This document shows, piece after piece, positions 23,909 to 32,488 of a stretch of 32,488 bases of DNA. Made by a program: the position numbers and the translations under genes. The notes beneath the pieces are model-generated. The model ran no database searches. It was not told where the DNA came from and saw nothing but the letters and a program-made list of their open reading frames with translations. The stretch covers positions 1-32,488 of the forward strand of contig WRJX01000090.1 in NCBI GenBank assembly GCA_009778385.1, read 5' to 3'. How positions within the stretch are numbered: position 1 is the stretch's first letter; every line of letters begins with the position of its first letter. Origin of the DNA: Candidatus Bathycorpusculum sp. Its GTDB lineage: Archaea; Thermoproteota; Bathyarchaeia; Bathyarchaeales; Bathycorpusculaceae.

Positions 23909-26467
23909 ATGTTAAACAAAAAAGTCAGACTTCTTCTCATATTCGCATGCGTAATGGCAATTATTATTCCAACACAAATCAGCATCGTTAACTCATCTGC
24001 AGGCATGATTAGGATAAACAGAACTACAGCAAGCGCCTTAAACCAGCAGGTAACGGCCGGTGACAACGTAAACCTGTATTTTGGAGACCCAAGTATAACG
24101 TGGTCAGGTAGCCAGTTTTATCTCTTTTTAAGTCGTGATCTTTCAACTACAGCTTCATCAGGCGACTATGTCTACTCGCCAGCGTTTTCAGTAGCAAACC
24201 TACAAAGCCCATATAGCACTCCTTATTCAAATAATGATGGCTCATGGGTAATTGGAAGTAACTGGGTAAATGGCACCTTTGCTAGTAATATGACGGCAGG
24301 AAGGTATTCAGTTAAAGCTTTTGATTTTGGCGCAGCAGGTTCAGTAACAGATACGGGCACAGTTGCAGTAACCGACACGTTCATAACTGTAAATACTCCT
24401 CAAACAGATCAATTTAACTTCCAAATCACACCAAATGAGGGCCCAGGTGGAATTCCAGTTAAATTTAGCGGCTCAGGATACCCAGCATTTTCAACAATTG
24501 ACATAGCATATTATGATCCTACATACTCAGAGTATAGAGCTTGGAGAAAAGAAACAACTGATGCGTCAGGAAGCTTTTCATTTACTGCAGAGATGCCTGA
24601 CTTAGGGAAATCCAATTATCAGGGCGATAATCCTGAAACATTTAATCGAGTACAATTTAAAACACAATGTCAGGGCTTAACGTATAGTTTTGCGACCTAT
24701 AATCAGTATGCACGAGGACTTAAAACAATTGGCGATCAAACAGCTTATGGACTTTATGGAAACAATAGCAATCTGATTTCAACTGTTAAAGTCAAAGCGG
24801 GTGATACATTTACAATTACAGGCAAATGGTTCCATCCCGGCGCAATCTATGTTTTACTTGACAGCAAAGCAACCGTGGGAACAGTAACTCATAGTCAATG
24901 GAATGATGCAATACGAATTGGTAGCGCAATAGCTAACAATTTAGGCAATTTTGAGGCAAAAGTAACTATTCCCGACTCAACTGACGGAGGCGAGCATTAC
25001 ATAGCTATTGAGGACTCAGATGATACTCTTATAGTAAAGATATTAGTAACCTCAGGGTCACTTCAGATTTCACCCTCCTCAGGTCCAGGAGGAGCAAAAA
25101 TACAGTTCACAGGTTCAGGCTATCCACCTTCAAGCTCTGTTGACATAAACTATCGTGATAATCTTTACAGTTCATGGAATTACTGGACAACCATACGGGC
25201 AGATACCGCAGGAAACATAAACTTGAGCGTTGAAATTCCAGACTTGAAAAACTCTTGTTATTCAGGTGACTCTTATGAGACTTATACACAGATATCATTT
25301 ATGTCCGAAGTTAACGGTAGAGCCTTCGCGTTTGCAGATTATACACAGTACGCACGAGGACTAAAACAAGTTGGAAGCAAAACAGCATCAGCCCTTTATG
25401 GTAGCTCCACAAACTTTGCCAATTACGATCTAAAAGTTAAATCCGGTGACTCCATAACAATCTCCGGCCGCTATTTCCATCCAGGCGTCATTTATGTCCG
25501 ATGGGACGGAGAAGCAGTCGTAGGCACCGTAACAGCAGACCAATGGCGTAACGCATCAATAATTGGAACATCAGTTGCCAATGCCCAAGGCTCCTTTGAG
25601 GTAACAATAACAATTCCCACCTCAGATAACGGAAACCACTGGGTATCCATAGAAGACTCACAAACCAATTTCATAATCCAATTACCCGTCTCAGACTCAG
25701 CCGCACCCCAACCAACACCAACACCAAACCCAGATAAACCGACACCTGTAATCAATTTTCAAGGTAAAAGCACACCCATTGACAACGGATTCCGAGTAGA
25801 CATCAGTGGCATACTTTCAAACAATAATGTAGGACTTGCAGACAAAGCAATACAGGTCTACAATAGTAAAGATGGCGGCAGAACCTGGGAAACTCTAACT
25901 ATAGTTAACACAGATAACGAAGGCAAATTTAGCGTCTCCTGGGTGTCATCATCATCAGGAATCTTTTTGTTTAAAGCTGAATGCGCCGCAGACATAGAGT
26001 ACAATTGGGCGATAACAACAGTAAACGTTGCCATTGAACCAGCCTCAGAAAGCAACAGTAAAGAAAACGTATTCACTATGACATCTAACTCAACTATCTC
26101 ACAACTTAGCTTCAACTCGGAAACCAGCGAATTAAGCTTCAAAGCATCCGGAGAAACAGGCACCACAGGCTATGTCAGCGTAAACATGCCAAAAACACTC
26201 ATCAACAACATCTCAAACCTTAAAGTCTACCTTGACGGAAACGAATTAACATTTAGCAGCTCACAAGAATCAGACACATGGACCATTACCATCACATACA
26301 CACATAGCACACATACAATCGTCATGAACCTAGCCAAAGACTCACAAAACCAGAATAACCCGCAACTCCCAACAGAGATAATTATTGTAGCAAGCATTAT
26401 AGGTGCAATACTAATCGCAGCTGCCATTGTTACAACTCGAAAGAAAAAGCATCATAACCAAACCTAA
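23909..26467 (+). CDS. S-layer-like surface protein with C-terminal membrane anchor
   Basis: 852 residues. Signal peptide ~1-31; N-terminal beta domain ~32-165; two long homologous modules at ~168-380 and ~383-594 (shared: PGG, SGSGYP, YARGLK, WFHPGAIYV/YFHPGVIYV, GTVT, IEDS); a Pro-rich linker PTPTPNPDKPTP (~602-613); Ig-like domains ~614-705 and ~720-810, the last with the HSTHTIVMNL ending seen in many archaeal surface proteins; then a membrane helix ~822-842 and a basic tail KKKHH. Many N-x-S/T sites suggest N-glycosylation. It is probably a main cell-surface or S-layer component (inference). The start has TTGGAGAT upstream of the ATG. A T-rich stretch 15 bp past the stop may end transcription. 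Confidence 0.85.
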   Translation: MLNKKVRLLLIFACVMAIIIPTQISIVNSSAGMIRINRTTASALNQQVTAGDNVNLYFGDPSITWSGSQFYLFLSRDLSTTASSGDYVYSPAFSVANLQSPYSTPYSNNDGSWVIGSNWVNGTFASNMTAGRYSVKAFDFGAAGSVTDTGTVAVTDTFITVNTPQTDQFNFQITPNEGPGGIPVKFSGSGYPAFSTIDIAYYDPTYSEYRAWRKETTDASGSFSFTAEMPDLGKSNYQGDNPETFNRVQFKTQCQGLTYSFATYNQYARGLKTIGDQTAYGLYGNNSNLISTVKVKAGDTFTITGKWFHPGAIYVLLDSKATVGTVTHSQWNDAIRIGSAIANNLGNFEAKVTIPDSTDGGEHYIAIEDSDDTLIVKILVTSGSLQISPSSGPGGAKIQFTGSGYPPSSSVDINYRDNLYSSWNYWTTIRADTAGNINLSVEIPDLKNSCYSGDSYETYTQISFMSEVNGRAFAFADYTQYARGLKQVGSKTASALYGSSTNFANYDLKVKSGDSITISGRYFHPGVIYVRWDGEAVVGTVTADQWRNASIIGTSVANAQGSFEVTITIPTSDNGNHWVSIEDSQTNFIIQLPVSDSAAPQPTPTPNPDKPTPVINFQGKSTPIDNGFRVDISGILSNNNVGLADKAIQVYNSKDGGRTWETLTIVNTDNEGKFSVSWVSSSSGIFLFKAECAADIEYNWAITTVNVAIEPASESNSKENVFTMTSNSTISQLSFNSETSELSFKASGETGTTGYVSVNMPKTLINNISNLKVYLDGNELTFSSSQESDTWTITITYTHSTHTIVMNLAKDSQNQNNPQLPTEIIIVASIIGAILIAAAIVTTRKKKHHNQT

Positions 26468-26664
26468 TACAATTATCTCCATTTTTTATCTTCTTAACCT
26501 AAAGTTTACAACATAGCAACATAGCATAAGGACATTAACCATAGAGTGAGTCTATCATGCGTAGCCGAAGTAAAGATTAGTTATTCTATACAGCGCCTTC
26601 CACTCACAAAATAAAGAGCAGTTTTATGGAGTTAATCAGCCAAATAATAAAAAGAAACATTACA

Positions 26665-26681
26665 GGATGATTTTTTCATCC
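26665..26681. terminator. Short hairpin between convergent surface genes
   Basis: GGATGA and TCATCC flank a run of five T, 28 bp beyond the stop of the second adhesin (minus strand). It is small, and could serve either gene. Confidence 0.35.
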
Positions 26682-26708
26682 AGTAACGGTATTGTTGATA
26701 TTTGTTTG

Positions 26709-29700
26709 CTATACGAGGTAGCAGGCGCGTATTTGGGTGTTGCCTTTGGTGTCTACGTATACCTTGTAGGAGCCAACGGTGTATGTGTCTGCCGCATTGT
26801 TATTGATACTAAAAGTCTGCGAAATGACGTTTGTTGTTCCATCGGAAAACTTTTCTGTAATAGTGATCGTTAAATCGTTCTTGTTACCATTGAGTTGCTT
26901 AACAAAAGCTTCAGGAGTTACACTGACAACTTTTACAGCAGGCAACACATAACCAGAATCAACATAGTACTGCAAATAATACGACTCAAGCTGACCAGGA
27001 GTAGTGAAATCATCATAACCAACAACCGCACCGTAATCAAACGCAAACGAAGCAGAACCACTAGTCACACACACTAAACCATGCATAAGACCACCTCGCG
27101 CCACCCAATCAGCATACGCCGCATCAACAGCAACCCAATCAATCAAATCACCCTCATTCAACGTCTGCCAATAGAAAGAAGTACTCAACACCGCATCACC
27201 AAACATATAGTACCCAATAAACCCAACGGGTTTAACAACTGATACAACAGGAACATACTGATCATTTACAATAGTCACAGTGATTACTTGACCATTCGCC
27301 GAAATTGTAAGCACAATCTGTTGCCAATCATTAGTCTTTACAGCATCAACATAAGAATACTCACCAGTATAACCAACCCCAGACACCCAAGTCTTAGCAC
27401 CATCCAAAACTACACCATCAAACACTACTGCTTTTCCATCCATAACAGCAACAACATTTTCAATAGCAACCGGATACGAGAACCAAACACGGAAAAAGCC
27501 ACCCAAATCATACACATTTGCAAAAAGCTCAGGAACCTCCTTCAGCTTAAGAACAGCCTTCATATCAGCAACAGCTTGCGTTAGTATATCAGTTCCTTCT
27601 TTAACAGCAGCTACATCGTCAGTTTCATCAAAACGCCCAACAGAAAGCTTACCATACGCAGCCAACAAGTCTGCATGGGCTTGACCTGCAGAGTTCATAA
27701 TTGCTTCAGCTTCCACAACAGATTCATCAGTATAACCAGCAAACAGGTCTTTACGGAATTGCCAAGTTGCAGTATCGTAATAGGAGCTAAACTCATCATG
27801 TGCAACATCATAAAATGTCATGTCAACCCTAAGGACTGCCTTCATATCATCAATTGCACCATTAAGAATTCTAGTTCCTTCTACAATAGCATCTACAGGG
27901 TCAGCTTCATCAAAACGCCCAACAGAAAGCTTACCATACGCAGCCAACAAGTCTGCATGAGCCTGACCAGCAGCACCCATAATCCCTTCAGCCTTAAGAA
28001 CTGAATCAACCGTATAACCAACAAACAAATCCCTACGGAACTGCCAATTCAAAGTATTATAGTATGAACTAAAGTCAGCATGTGCCTTGTTATAAGCCAT
28101 TATAACATCATCTGAAACGGCTTCGCGAGTTACGGAGATTGTATAGGTTTTCATTTCACCATTTTCAGCGGTTACGATAACATCAAAGCTATTTTTGCCA
28201 ACTTGAAGGATTTTCATTCCCGCACCAAATACCGTCGCTTTCACATCAGTAGCCACAGCAAAGATTTCAACACCATCAACAGCATATGGAACAGAAACAG
28301 CATAACTCAATTCCTCAGGATCAAACATAGGAACAAGTACACCCACACTAACAGAAAGCTCAGAAAGCGTCGCAACATCAGACACCAATGAAATCCCGCC
28401 TACAACAGCCCAATCAGACTCATAAACATCAGGATGATTCCCACTACCATCACCAATCAGAATAGTCGCATCTGCCTCATAAAACTCACCAGACACTACC
28501 ACCCAAACACTGGAAACATCAGGGAAACCCTCTACTGACAAAACACCACTGGAATCAAAAACCCAATCAAGCTCTATCACATGATTCCGAGGCCCAGCAC
28601 CCCACGGAAACGCCATAACAGTACGAATATGCACCTCAGAACCCACATACGAAATTTCCGAATCATCCAAAGACACAACCGACTCAGAAACCCGCCCCAA
28701 TCTTTCATGCTCAACCACAATATAGAGCCCATTAGGAACAACAACACCAGCATCAGTCATCAAAGTCTCCGCAAAAAAGGCCTCAATAGTTACTGACGCC
28801 TCAGCTGTAGGCACATACCAATAAGCCAACGCCATACGACCAGAACCACTATAAGGCCCCGCCTCACGAGTCACAGTAAGTACATACTCTAACTGACAAC
28901 CATTCTCCGCAGTCACAACAATAACAAACCTATTCAGACCAACAACAAGCTCTTGCACACCAAAATCACCAGTCACTTTTGCATTCACATCAGTAGGCAC
29001 AGCAACAATCTCAACACAATCAACATCATACGCAACATCAACACTATACACCAAAGTCAAAGGATCAAACCCAGAAAGCAACACACCATCAACAGAAAGC
29101 TCAGAAAGCGTCGCAACATCAGACACCAAAACATTCACCATGACGTTAAATGCGACGGTTTGCGTCACGCCACCCTCGGTATAGCTAACTCTAACAAGTT
29201 GTACACCAACCTCATCAAGAACTGTACCATCTATCGGATCCGTTGTATAATCTAAAACTTGTTTTGTGTTTCCGTTACTGTATGTGGCAATCACAACCAA
29301 ACCGTCAAGATCAAGAACCTCATCTTTAACGTACGCCGTCTTAAAAGGAGATTCAGTAACCTCAAGACCTGTAAGCACAACTAATTTGAAATTCGCTGTA
29401 ACAGTCACCGATTCCGCAGGCATAACAAAAGTGGTAGCAACACTAGAATCATCCTCAAAACCAACCGCAGCAGAACTCGCCACCCAACTCTCAAACTCAG
29501 AACCCTTCGGAGCAACACCAGCATAGACACCCACAGTCTCACCAGCCACAAAACTACCACTACCTATCGTACCCGTTCCATCACTCACAACCACAACTGG
29601 ATAAAGCACAACAGGCACCGTAGACCTCCCAACAACAGCCCATTCAGACTGATAAACCGAACTATGAGGAGGACCACCAGTCCCAATTTGAATATCCGCA

Positions 29701-31979
29701 TCCGCCACATAGAACTCACCAGACCCTGACACCCAAACACCAGAATAGCCAACATAACCATCTAATGACGAACCAGACTCCAAATCAAAAGTCCAATCAA
29801 GAGTTATCAGGTGATTCCTGTCTGAACTAACCCATGGAAAAGACATCGTAGTAACAACATGCACTTGAGAACCATCCCGCGAAAGCTCTGAATCACTTAA
29901 AGATATTACCGCCTCAGAAGTCCGCCCCATCCCCAAATGGACAACTCTAACATAAAGCCCATTCGAAATAACGTCACCACCAGCAAACTCCAACTGCTCC
30001 GCAAAAACAGCATCAATAATCACTGTCGGCTCAACCCAACGAGCCATCGCAACCTGAACAACCTCCGACACTAACTGCCAACCTGCAAACAAAGTAACAT
30101 CCTCAGCAATTGGCATATCAAAATCAAACGCTACTTCTGCACCAGCATCTTCAAACCAACCAAGGAACTCATAACCTTCCCGCACCGGATTATCAGGTCT
30201 CTCCACAGTAGCACCATTAGCAACAGGCACCTCATCAGCATCAGGAGCACCAACATAATTATAATCAAACGTCACCACAAATATTGTAGATATTGGTGTC
30301 CAGTTCGCTGTGGCAACAACATTTTTTGCGGGCATTCTGAAAATTGAAGTTTGGCTATTTAGATTTATTATACCCATGCCACCAGTCACATCAAATTCCC
30401 ACCCAGAGAATGTGTAACCTTCTCGGATTCCAGCGTTTATGGTGACAAAATCGTCTTCTAGGTAGTTGCCTGTGCCGGATAATTCTGCGTAGCTGTCATG
30501 TACAGTTACAGTGTAGTGGTCTCTAAGTGGTAAAAAGTCGGTGACGTAGCTGATGTCATAATTGTTGTATCCCTGTTGTAGAGGTTCAGTCCAAGTGGTA
30601 GCAAATATGTGTGTGTTATACGCATCGTCATAATCGGGATCTCTGTCGGTGGCTGTAGAGGCTTGGTTTCTTTCAAACACCATATCAGCACGAACAAATA
30701 ACTTGTCAAAATCATCTGTACTAAGCCAAATACCACCACCATCACTCACTGCAGTGTTATCCGAAATTACACCATCAATCAAATCTGCGAGGTAAAACAT
30801 CTGAAGATATAAACCACCCCCACAATCAGCGGTGTTATACGAGATCTCACCACCAAACATACTAAAAAAAACACCAAAATGAGCCACACCACCGCCACCA
30901 AGTTCAGCGGTGTTATAAGCAATCATTGCATCGCCCTTCATCTCAAAATTACCCATATTGACCACACCACCACCAAGTTCAGCGGTGTTATACGAGATCT
31001 CACCACCAAACATACTAAAAATACCAGCACAATTATACACACCACCACCAAGTTCAGCGGTGTTATACGAGATCTCACCACCAAACATATCAAAAGAATC
31101 CGCAAGAACCACCTCAGTAACACTATCCAAACTTACACCACTGACATCAGTAGCATACACACCACCCCCATAACGAGCATTATTATTCGAAATCACACCA
31201 CCAAACATACTAAAAGAACCATGATAGTTACACACACCACCACCCAAGCCCTGATCACCATATGCGGCATTATTTGAGATCTCACCACCAAACATATCAA
31301 AAGTACCTAACATATTGCACACACCACCACCCTGACTAGGCATAAAAGCAAAAAGTCCAGTACCAGCAAAAACATTATTGTCTGAAATTATGCCACCATA
31401 CATATCAAATGTGCCCTCGTTATACACACCAGCCCCATAAAACCCATAAATCATACTACCACCTGCAAGTATATACTCCATATTGACAGTAATTGTGTTA
31501 CCTGAAATTTTGCCATCAACCATAACAAGTTCACCACCAGAATTAACAATCACACCATTACCAATAGCTCCATTGTTATGAGTTACAACAATACCAGCCA
31601 AAGTCAATACTCCATGATCCTCAACCACAATAGTGGCCTTATTAGATGGGCCGATCAATTTAAAAAATTCATCACCATCAGCATCACTCATCAAAACAAT
31701 ATTTTTGTCAGCAGGAATTCTAAGCATCTCTACAAGTGCAATATCTTGAAGAAAAACAATACCCGTAGGCACACCATTGTCTGCATTATTGATAGCACCT
31801 TGAAGTTCCTCTGCAGTTCTAACATGTACATAAACATTCACTAAAGAAGAATCATCAGCTCTTGCCATCAACACACAAGAAGATACACAAGAAATCAACA
31901 ACACAAACAATAAAGAAACACACAACAAACTTTTACGGAGACCATGTAACTTAAAGTTGGAATTTAATAAACTTACCAT
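26709..31979 (-). CDS. Giant secreted adhesin-like protein with PMP-like beta-helix
   Basis: About 1,756 residues from the ATG at 31979, which has AGGTG 9 nt upstream; in-frame ATG 31985 and GTG 31991 are too close to that site. Numbering here is from the GTG. Signal peptide to ~45 (LMARA). A beta-helix with PMP-like units (GGGVYN, FSMFGGEISYNTAE) spans ~145-430. InlB-like repeats lie at ~492-565 and ~570-638. A recurring ~145-residue domain occurs at 646-790 and 1053-1198. Another InlB/bacterial-repeat domain (~798-868) and an Ig-like domain (~870-955) lie between them. Cadherin-like sandwiches occur at ~957-1045 and ~1203-1293. Two 94-residue helical repeats span ~1299-1486. The C-terminal ~270 residues are beta-rich and end without a membrane anchor. 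It is likely an extracellular adhesin; target and attachment are unknown. Confidence 0.88.
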   Translation of the reverse strand: MVSLLNSNFKLHGLRKSLLCVSLLFVLLISCVSSCVLMARADDSSLVNVYVHVRTAEELQGAINNADNGVPTGIVFLQDIALVEMLRIPADKNIVLMSDADGDEFFKLIGPSNKATIVVEDHGVLTLAGIVVTHNNGAIGNGVIVNSGGELVMVDGKISGNTITVNMEYILAGGSMIYGFYGAGVYNEGTFDMYGGIISDNNVFAGTGLFAFMPSQGGGVCNMLGTFDMFGGEISNNAAYGDQGLGGGVCNYHGSFSMFGGVISNNNARYGGGVYATDVSGVSLDSVTEVVLADSFDMFGGEISYNTAELGGGVYNCAGIFSMFGGEISYNTAELGGGVVNMGNFEMKGDAMIAYNTAELGGGGVAHFGVFFSMFGGEISYNTADCGGGLYLQMFYLADLIDGVISDNTAVSDGGGIWLSTDDFDKLFVRADMVFERNQASTATDRDPDYDDAYNTHIFATTWTEPLQQGYNNYDISYVTDFLPLRDHYTVTVHDSYAELSGTGNYLEDDFVTINAGIREGYTFSGWEFDVTGGMGIINLNSQTSIFRMPAKNVVATANWTPISTIFVVTFDYNYVGAPDADEVPVANGATVERPDNPVREGYEFLGWFEDAGAEVAFDFDMPIAEDVTLFAGWQLVSEVVQVAMARWVEPTVIIDAVFAEQLEFAGGDVISNGLYVRVVHLGMGRTSEAVISLSDSELSRDGSQVHVVTTMSFPWVSSDRNHLITLDWTFDLESGSSLDGYVGYSGVWVSGSGEFYVADADIQIGTGGPPHSSVYQSEWAVVGRSTVPVVLYPVVVVSDGTGTIGSGSFVAGETVGVYAGVAPKGSEFESWVASSAAVGFEDDSSVATTFVMPAESVTVTANFKLVVLTGLEVTESPFKTAYVKDEVLDLDGLVVIATYSNGNTKQVLDYTTDPIDGTVLDEVGVQLVRVSYTEGGVTQTVAFNVMVNVLVSDVATLSELSVDGVLLSGFDPLTLVYSVDVAYDVDCVEIVAVPTDVNAKVTGDFGVQELVVGLNRFVIVVTAENGCQLEYVLTVTREAGPYSGSGRMALAYWYVPTAEASVTIEAFFAETLMTDAGVVVPNGLYIVVEHERLGRVSESVVSLDDSEISYVGSEVHIRTVMAFPWGAGPRNHVIELDWVFDSSGVLSVEGFPDVSSVWVVVSGEFYEADATILIGDGSGNHPDVYESDWAVVGGISLVSDVATLSELSVSVGVLVPMFDPEELSYAVSVPYAVDGVEIFAVATDVKATVFGAGMKILQVGKNSFDVIVTAENGEMKTYTISVTREAVSDDVIMAYNKAHADFSSYYNTLNWQFRRDLFVGYTVDSVLKAEGIMGAAGQAHADLLAAYGKLSVGRFDEADPVDAIVEGTRILNGAIDDMKAVLRVDMTFYDVAHDEFSSYYDTATWQFRKDLFAGYTDESVVEAEAIMNSAGQAHADLLAAYGKLSVGRFDETDDVAAVKEGTDILTQAVADMKAVLKLKEVPELFANVYDLGGFFRVWFSYPVAIENVVAVMDGKAVVFDGVVLDGAKTWVSGVGYTGEYSYVDAVKTNDWQQIVLTISANGQVITVTIVNDQYVPVVSVVKPVGFIGYYMFGDAVLSTSFYWQTLNEGDLIDWVAVDAAYADWVARGGLMHGLVCVTSGSASFAFDYGAVVGYDDFTTPGQLESYYLQYYVDSGYVLPAVKVVSVTPEAFVKQLNGNKNDLTITITEKFSDGTTNVISQTFSINNNAADTYTVGSYKVYVDTKGNTQIRACYLV
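27624..27959 (-). repeat. Helical repeat pair with 54-bp identical DNA
   Basis: 27624-27677 and 27906-27959 are identical over 54 bp and 282 bp (94 codons) apart. They encode the shared AHADLLAAYGKLSVGRF stretch of the two helical modules, which are clearly less alike elsewhere. Confidence 0.85.
30965..31089 (-). repeat. Beta-helix repeats with 50-bp identical DNA
   Basis: 30965-31014 and 31040-31089 are identical over 50 bp at a 75-bp (25-codon) step. A third, partial copy (AGCGGTGTTATACGAGATCT onward) lies near 30830. They encode the GGEISYNTAELGGG unit. Confidence 0.85.
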
Positions 31980-31991
31980 TGACATATACAC

Positions 31992-32402
31992 CTACATGAT
32001 ATGTTTTAATAAGAGAATAAGCGCTTGCACCTAATAAACGTTAAAAACACACAATACATAGAACAGAATATGGTAGAAATTTTTATAGCCCAAACATATA
32101 ATCAAAATCATTACAATACCAAAGCCAGTATCAAGCAAAAAAAGGGTAACTATTGTTAAGCACACGCACATGAACTAAAAGAAACATCGCATAGAATGAT
32201 CTGGGTGTTTGTGGAGTGTAACACATGTTTGGAATAAAAAAATACAGCTATAAATCTAATTAAATTATAACCACTTATTTCCACAAAAACTACAGAACTA
32301 TAACTTCATAAAAAACCAAGAAAAATGGAGTAGTGACAGTTTACCGCTTTTTGAGTTTTTTGGGAATTTAAATGATGAAGGAAAACGAAAGGATCTGAAA
32401 GG
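31992..32402. other. Upstream region of the second adhesin, no gene
   Basis: 411 bp of AT-rich sequence with no credible coding frame. On the minus strand GGCTATAAAAATTT (about 32077-32090), roughly 100 bp upstream of the ATG at 31979, is the best TATA candidate; it would give a fairly long leader. The right end abuts the 3' end of tRNA-Ser. Confidence 0.45.
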
Positions 32403-32487
32403 CGCCGGGAATGGGATTCGAACCCATGCGGACCGGATGATCCACGGGCTCTCAAGGCCCGCGCGTTAACCACTCTGCCATCCCGGC
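32403..32487 (-). tRNA. tRNA-Ser(UGA)
   Basis: Complete class II tRNA: acceptor GCCGGGA/TCCCGGC, anticodon stem CGGGC/GCCCG with loop CTTGAGA (anticodon TGA), long variable arm, T loop TTCGAAT, discriminator G as usual for serine tRNAs. The following bases are CCT, so CCA is not encoded, unlike in the tRNA-Gly gene. No intron. Confidence 0.93.
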
Positions 32488-32488
32488 A

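Noticed and set aside
30879-31277. Plus-strand frames with repeated HTTTKFSGVIRDLTTKH
   Set aside because: Antisense shadow of the beta-helix repeats of the minus-strand adhesin.
31992-32487. tRNA-Ser as an integration site for an island carrying the second adhesin
   Set aside because: I looked for a second copy of the tRNA 3' end as an att site and saw none in the window, and there is no integrase gene. Integration is not supported by what is visible.

Overview
This window is archaeal chromosome. It encodes a TATA-binding protein, the archaeal/eukaryotic-type ribosomal protein S30e, an archaeal Elp3, a TtuA/Ncs6-type tRNA thiolase and a DUF1922-like zinc ribbon. Its promoters have archaeal TATA boxes, and it carries intronless tRNA-Gly(GCC) and tRNA-Ser(UGA). 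The low-GC sequence, the style of the surface proteins and several genes that look acquired from gut bacteria suggest a gut-associated lineage, possibly Bathyarchaeia. That placement is inference, because there is no rRNA gene here.

Layout. 1-4984 (-): the N-terminal ~1,660 residues of a giant secreted adhesin-like protein that runs off the left edge. It has two glycine-rich repeat arrays, a DUF6273-like domain and InlB-like repeats. 5215-6103 (-): a zinc-ribbon protein and a HEAT-like protein. 6576-9371 (+): an iron-uptake operon, with twin DtxR-type operators around a TATA box, a DtxR-FeoA fusion regulator and FeoB. 9512-12430 (-): a haem catalase and a secreted ComEC-like metallo-beta-lactamase-fold protein with an Ada-like tail. 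12806-12926: an inverted-repeat element of 9-bp units. 13018-15365 (-): the copper exporter CopA and the chaperone CopZ. 15600-15676: tRNA-Gly. 15985-17433 (+): a tyrosine phenol-lyase/tryptophanase-family enzyme.

17575-22198 is a compact informational block: elp3, S30e, TBP, a nucleotidyltransferase, a tRNA thiolase and a zinc ribbon. Two convergent gene pairs in it share their stop codons over 4 bp. 22369-31979 is a surface region. It holds a membrane-anchored secreted protein of unknown function, a divergent 852-residue S-layer-like protein with a C-terminal anchor, and a second giant adhesin of ~1,756 residues. That adhesin has a PMP-like beta-helix, InlB-like, Ig-like and cadherin-like domains and a duplicated helical module. 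tRNA-Ser closes the window.

How it fits together: metal homeostasis (iron import under iron-responsive repression, copper export), peroxide defence, amino-acid beta-elimination and a large investment in secreted surface proteins fit an anaerobe living among bacteria in a host or dense community. The best leads are the twin DtxR operators, the TPL-like enzyme with an apparent Arg-to-Leu change at a PLP-contact position, the two modular giant adhesins with DNA-level repeats, the tandem TATA boxes in front of the TBP gene, and the unexplained inverted-repeat element at 12.8 kb.
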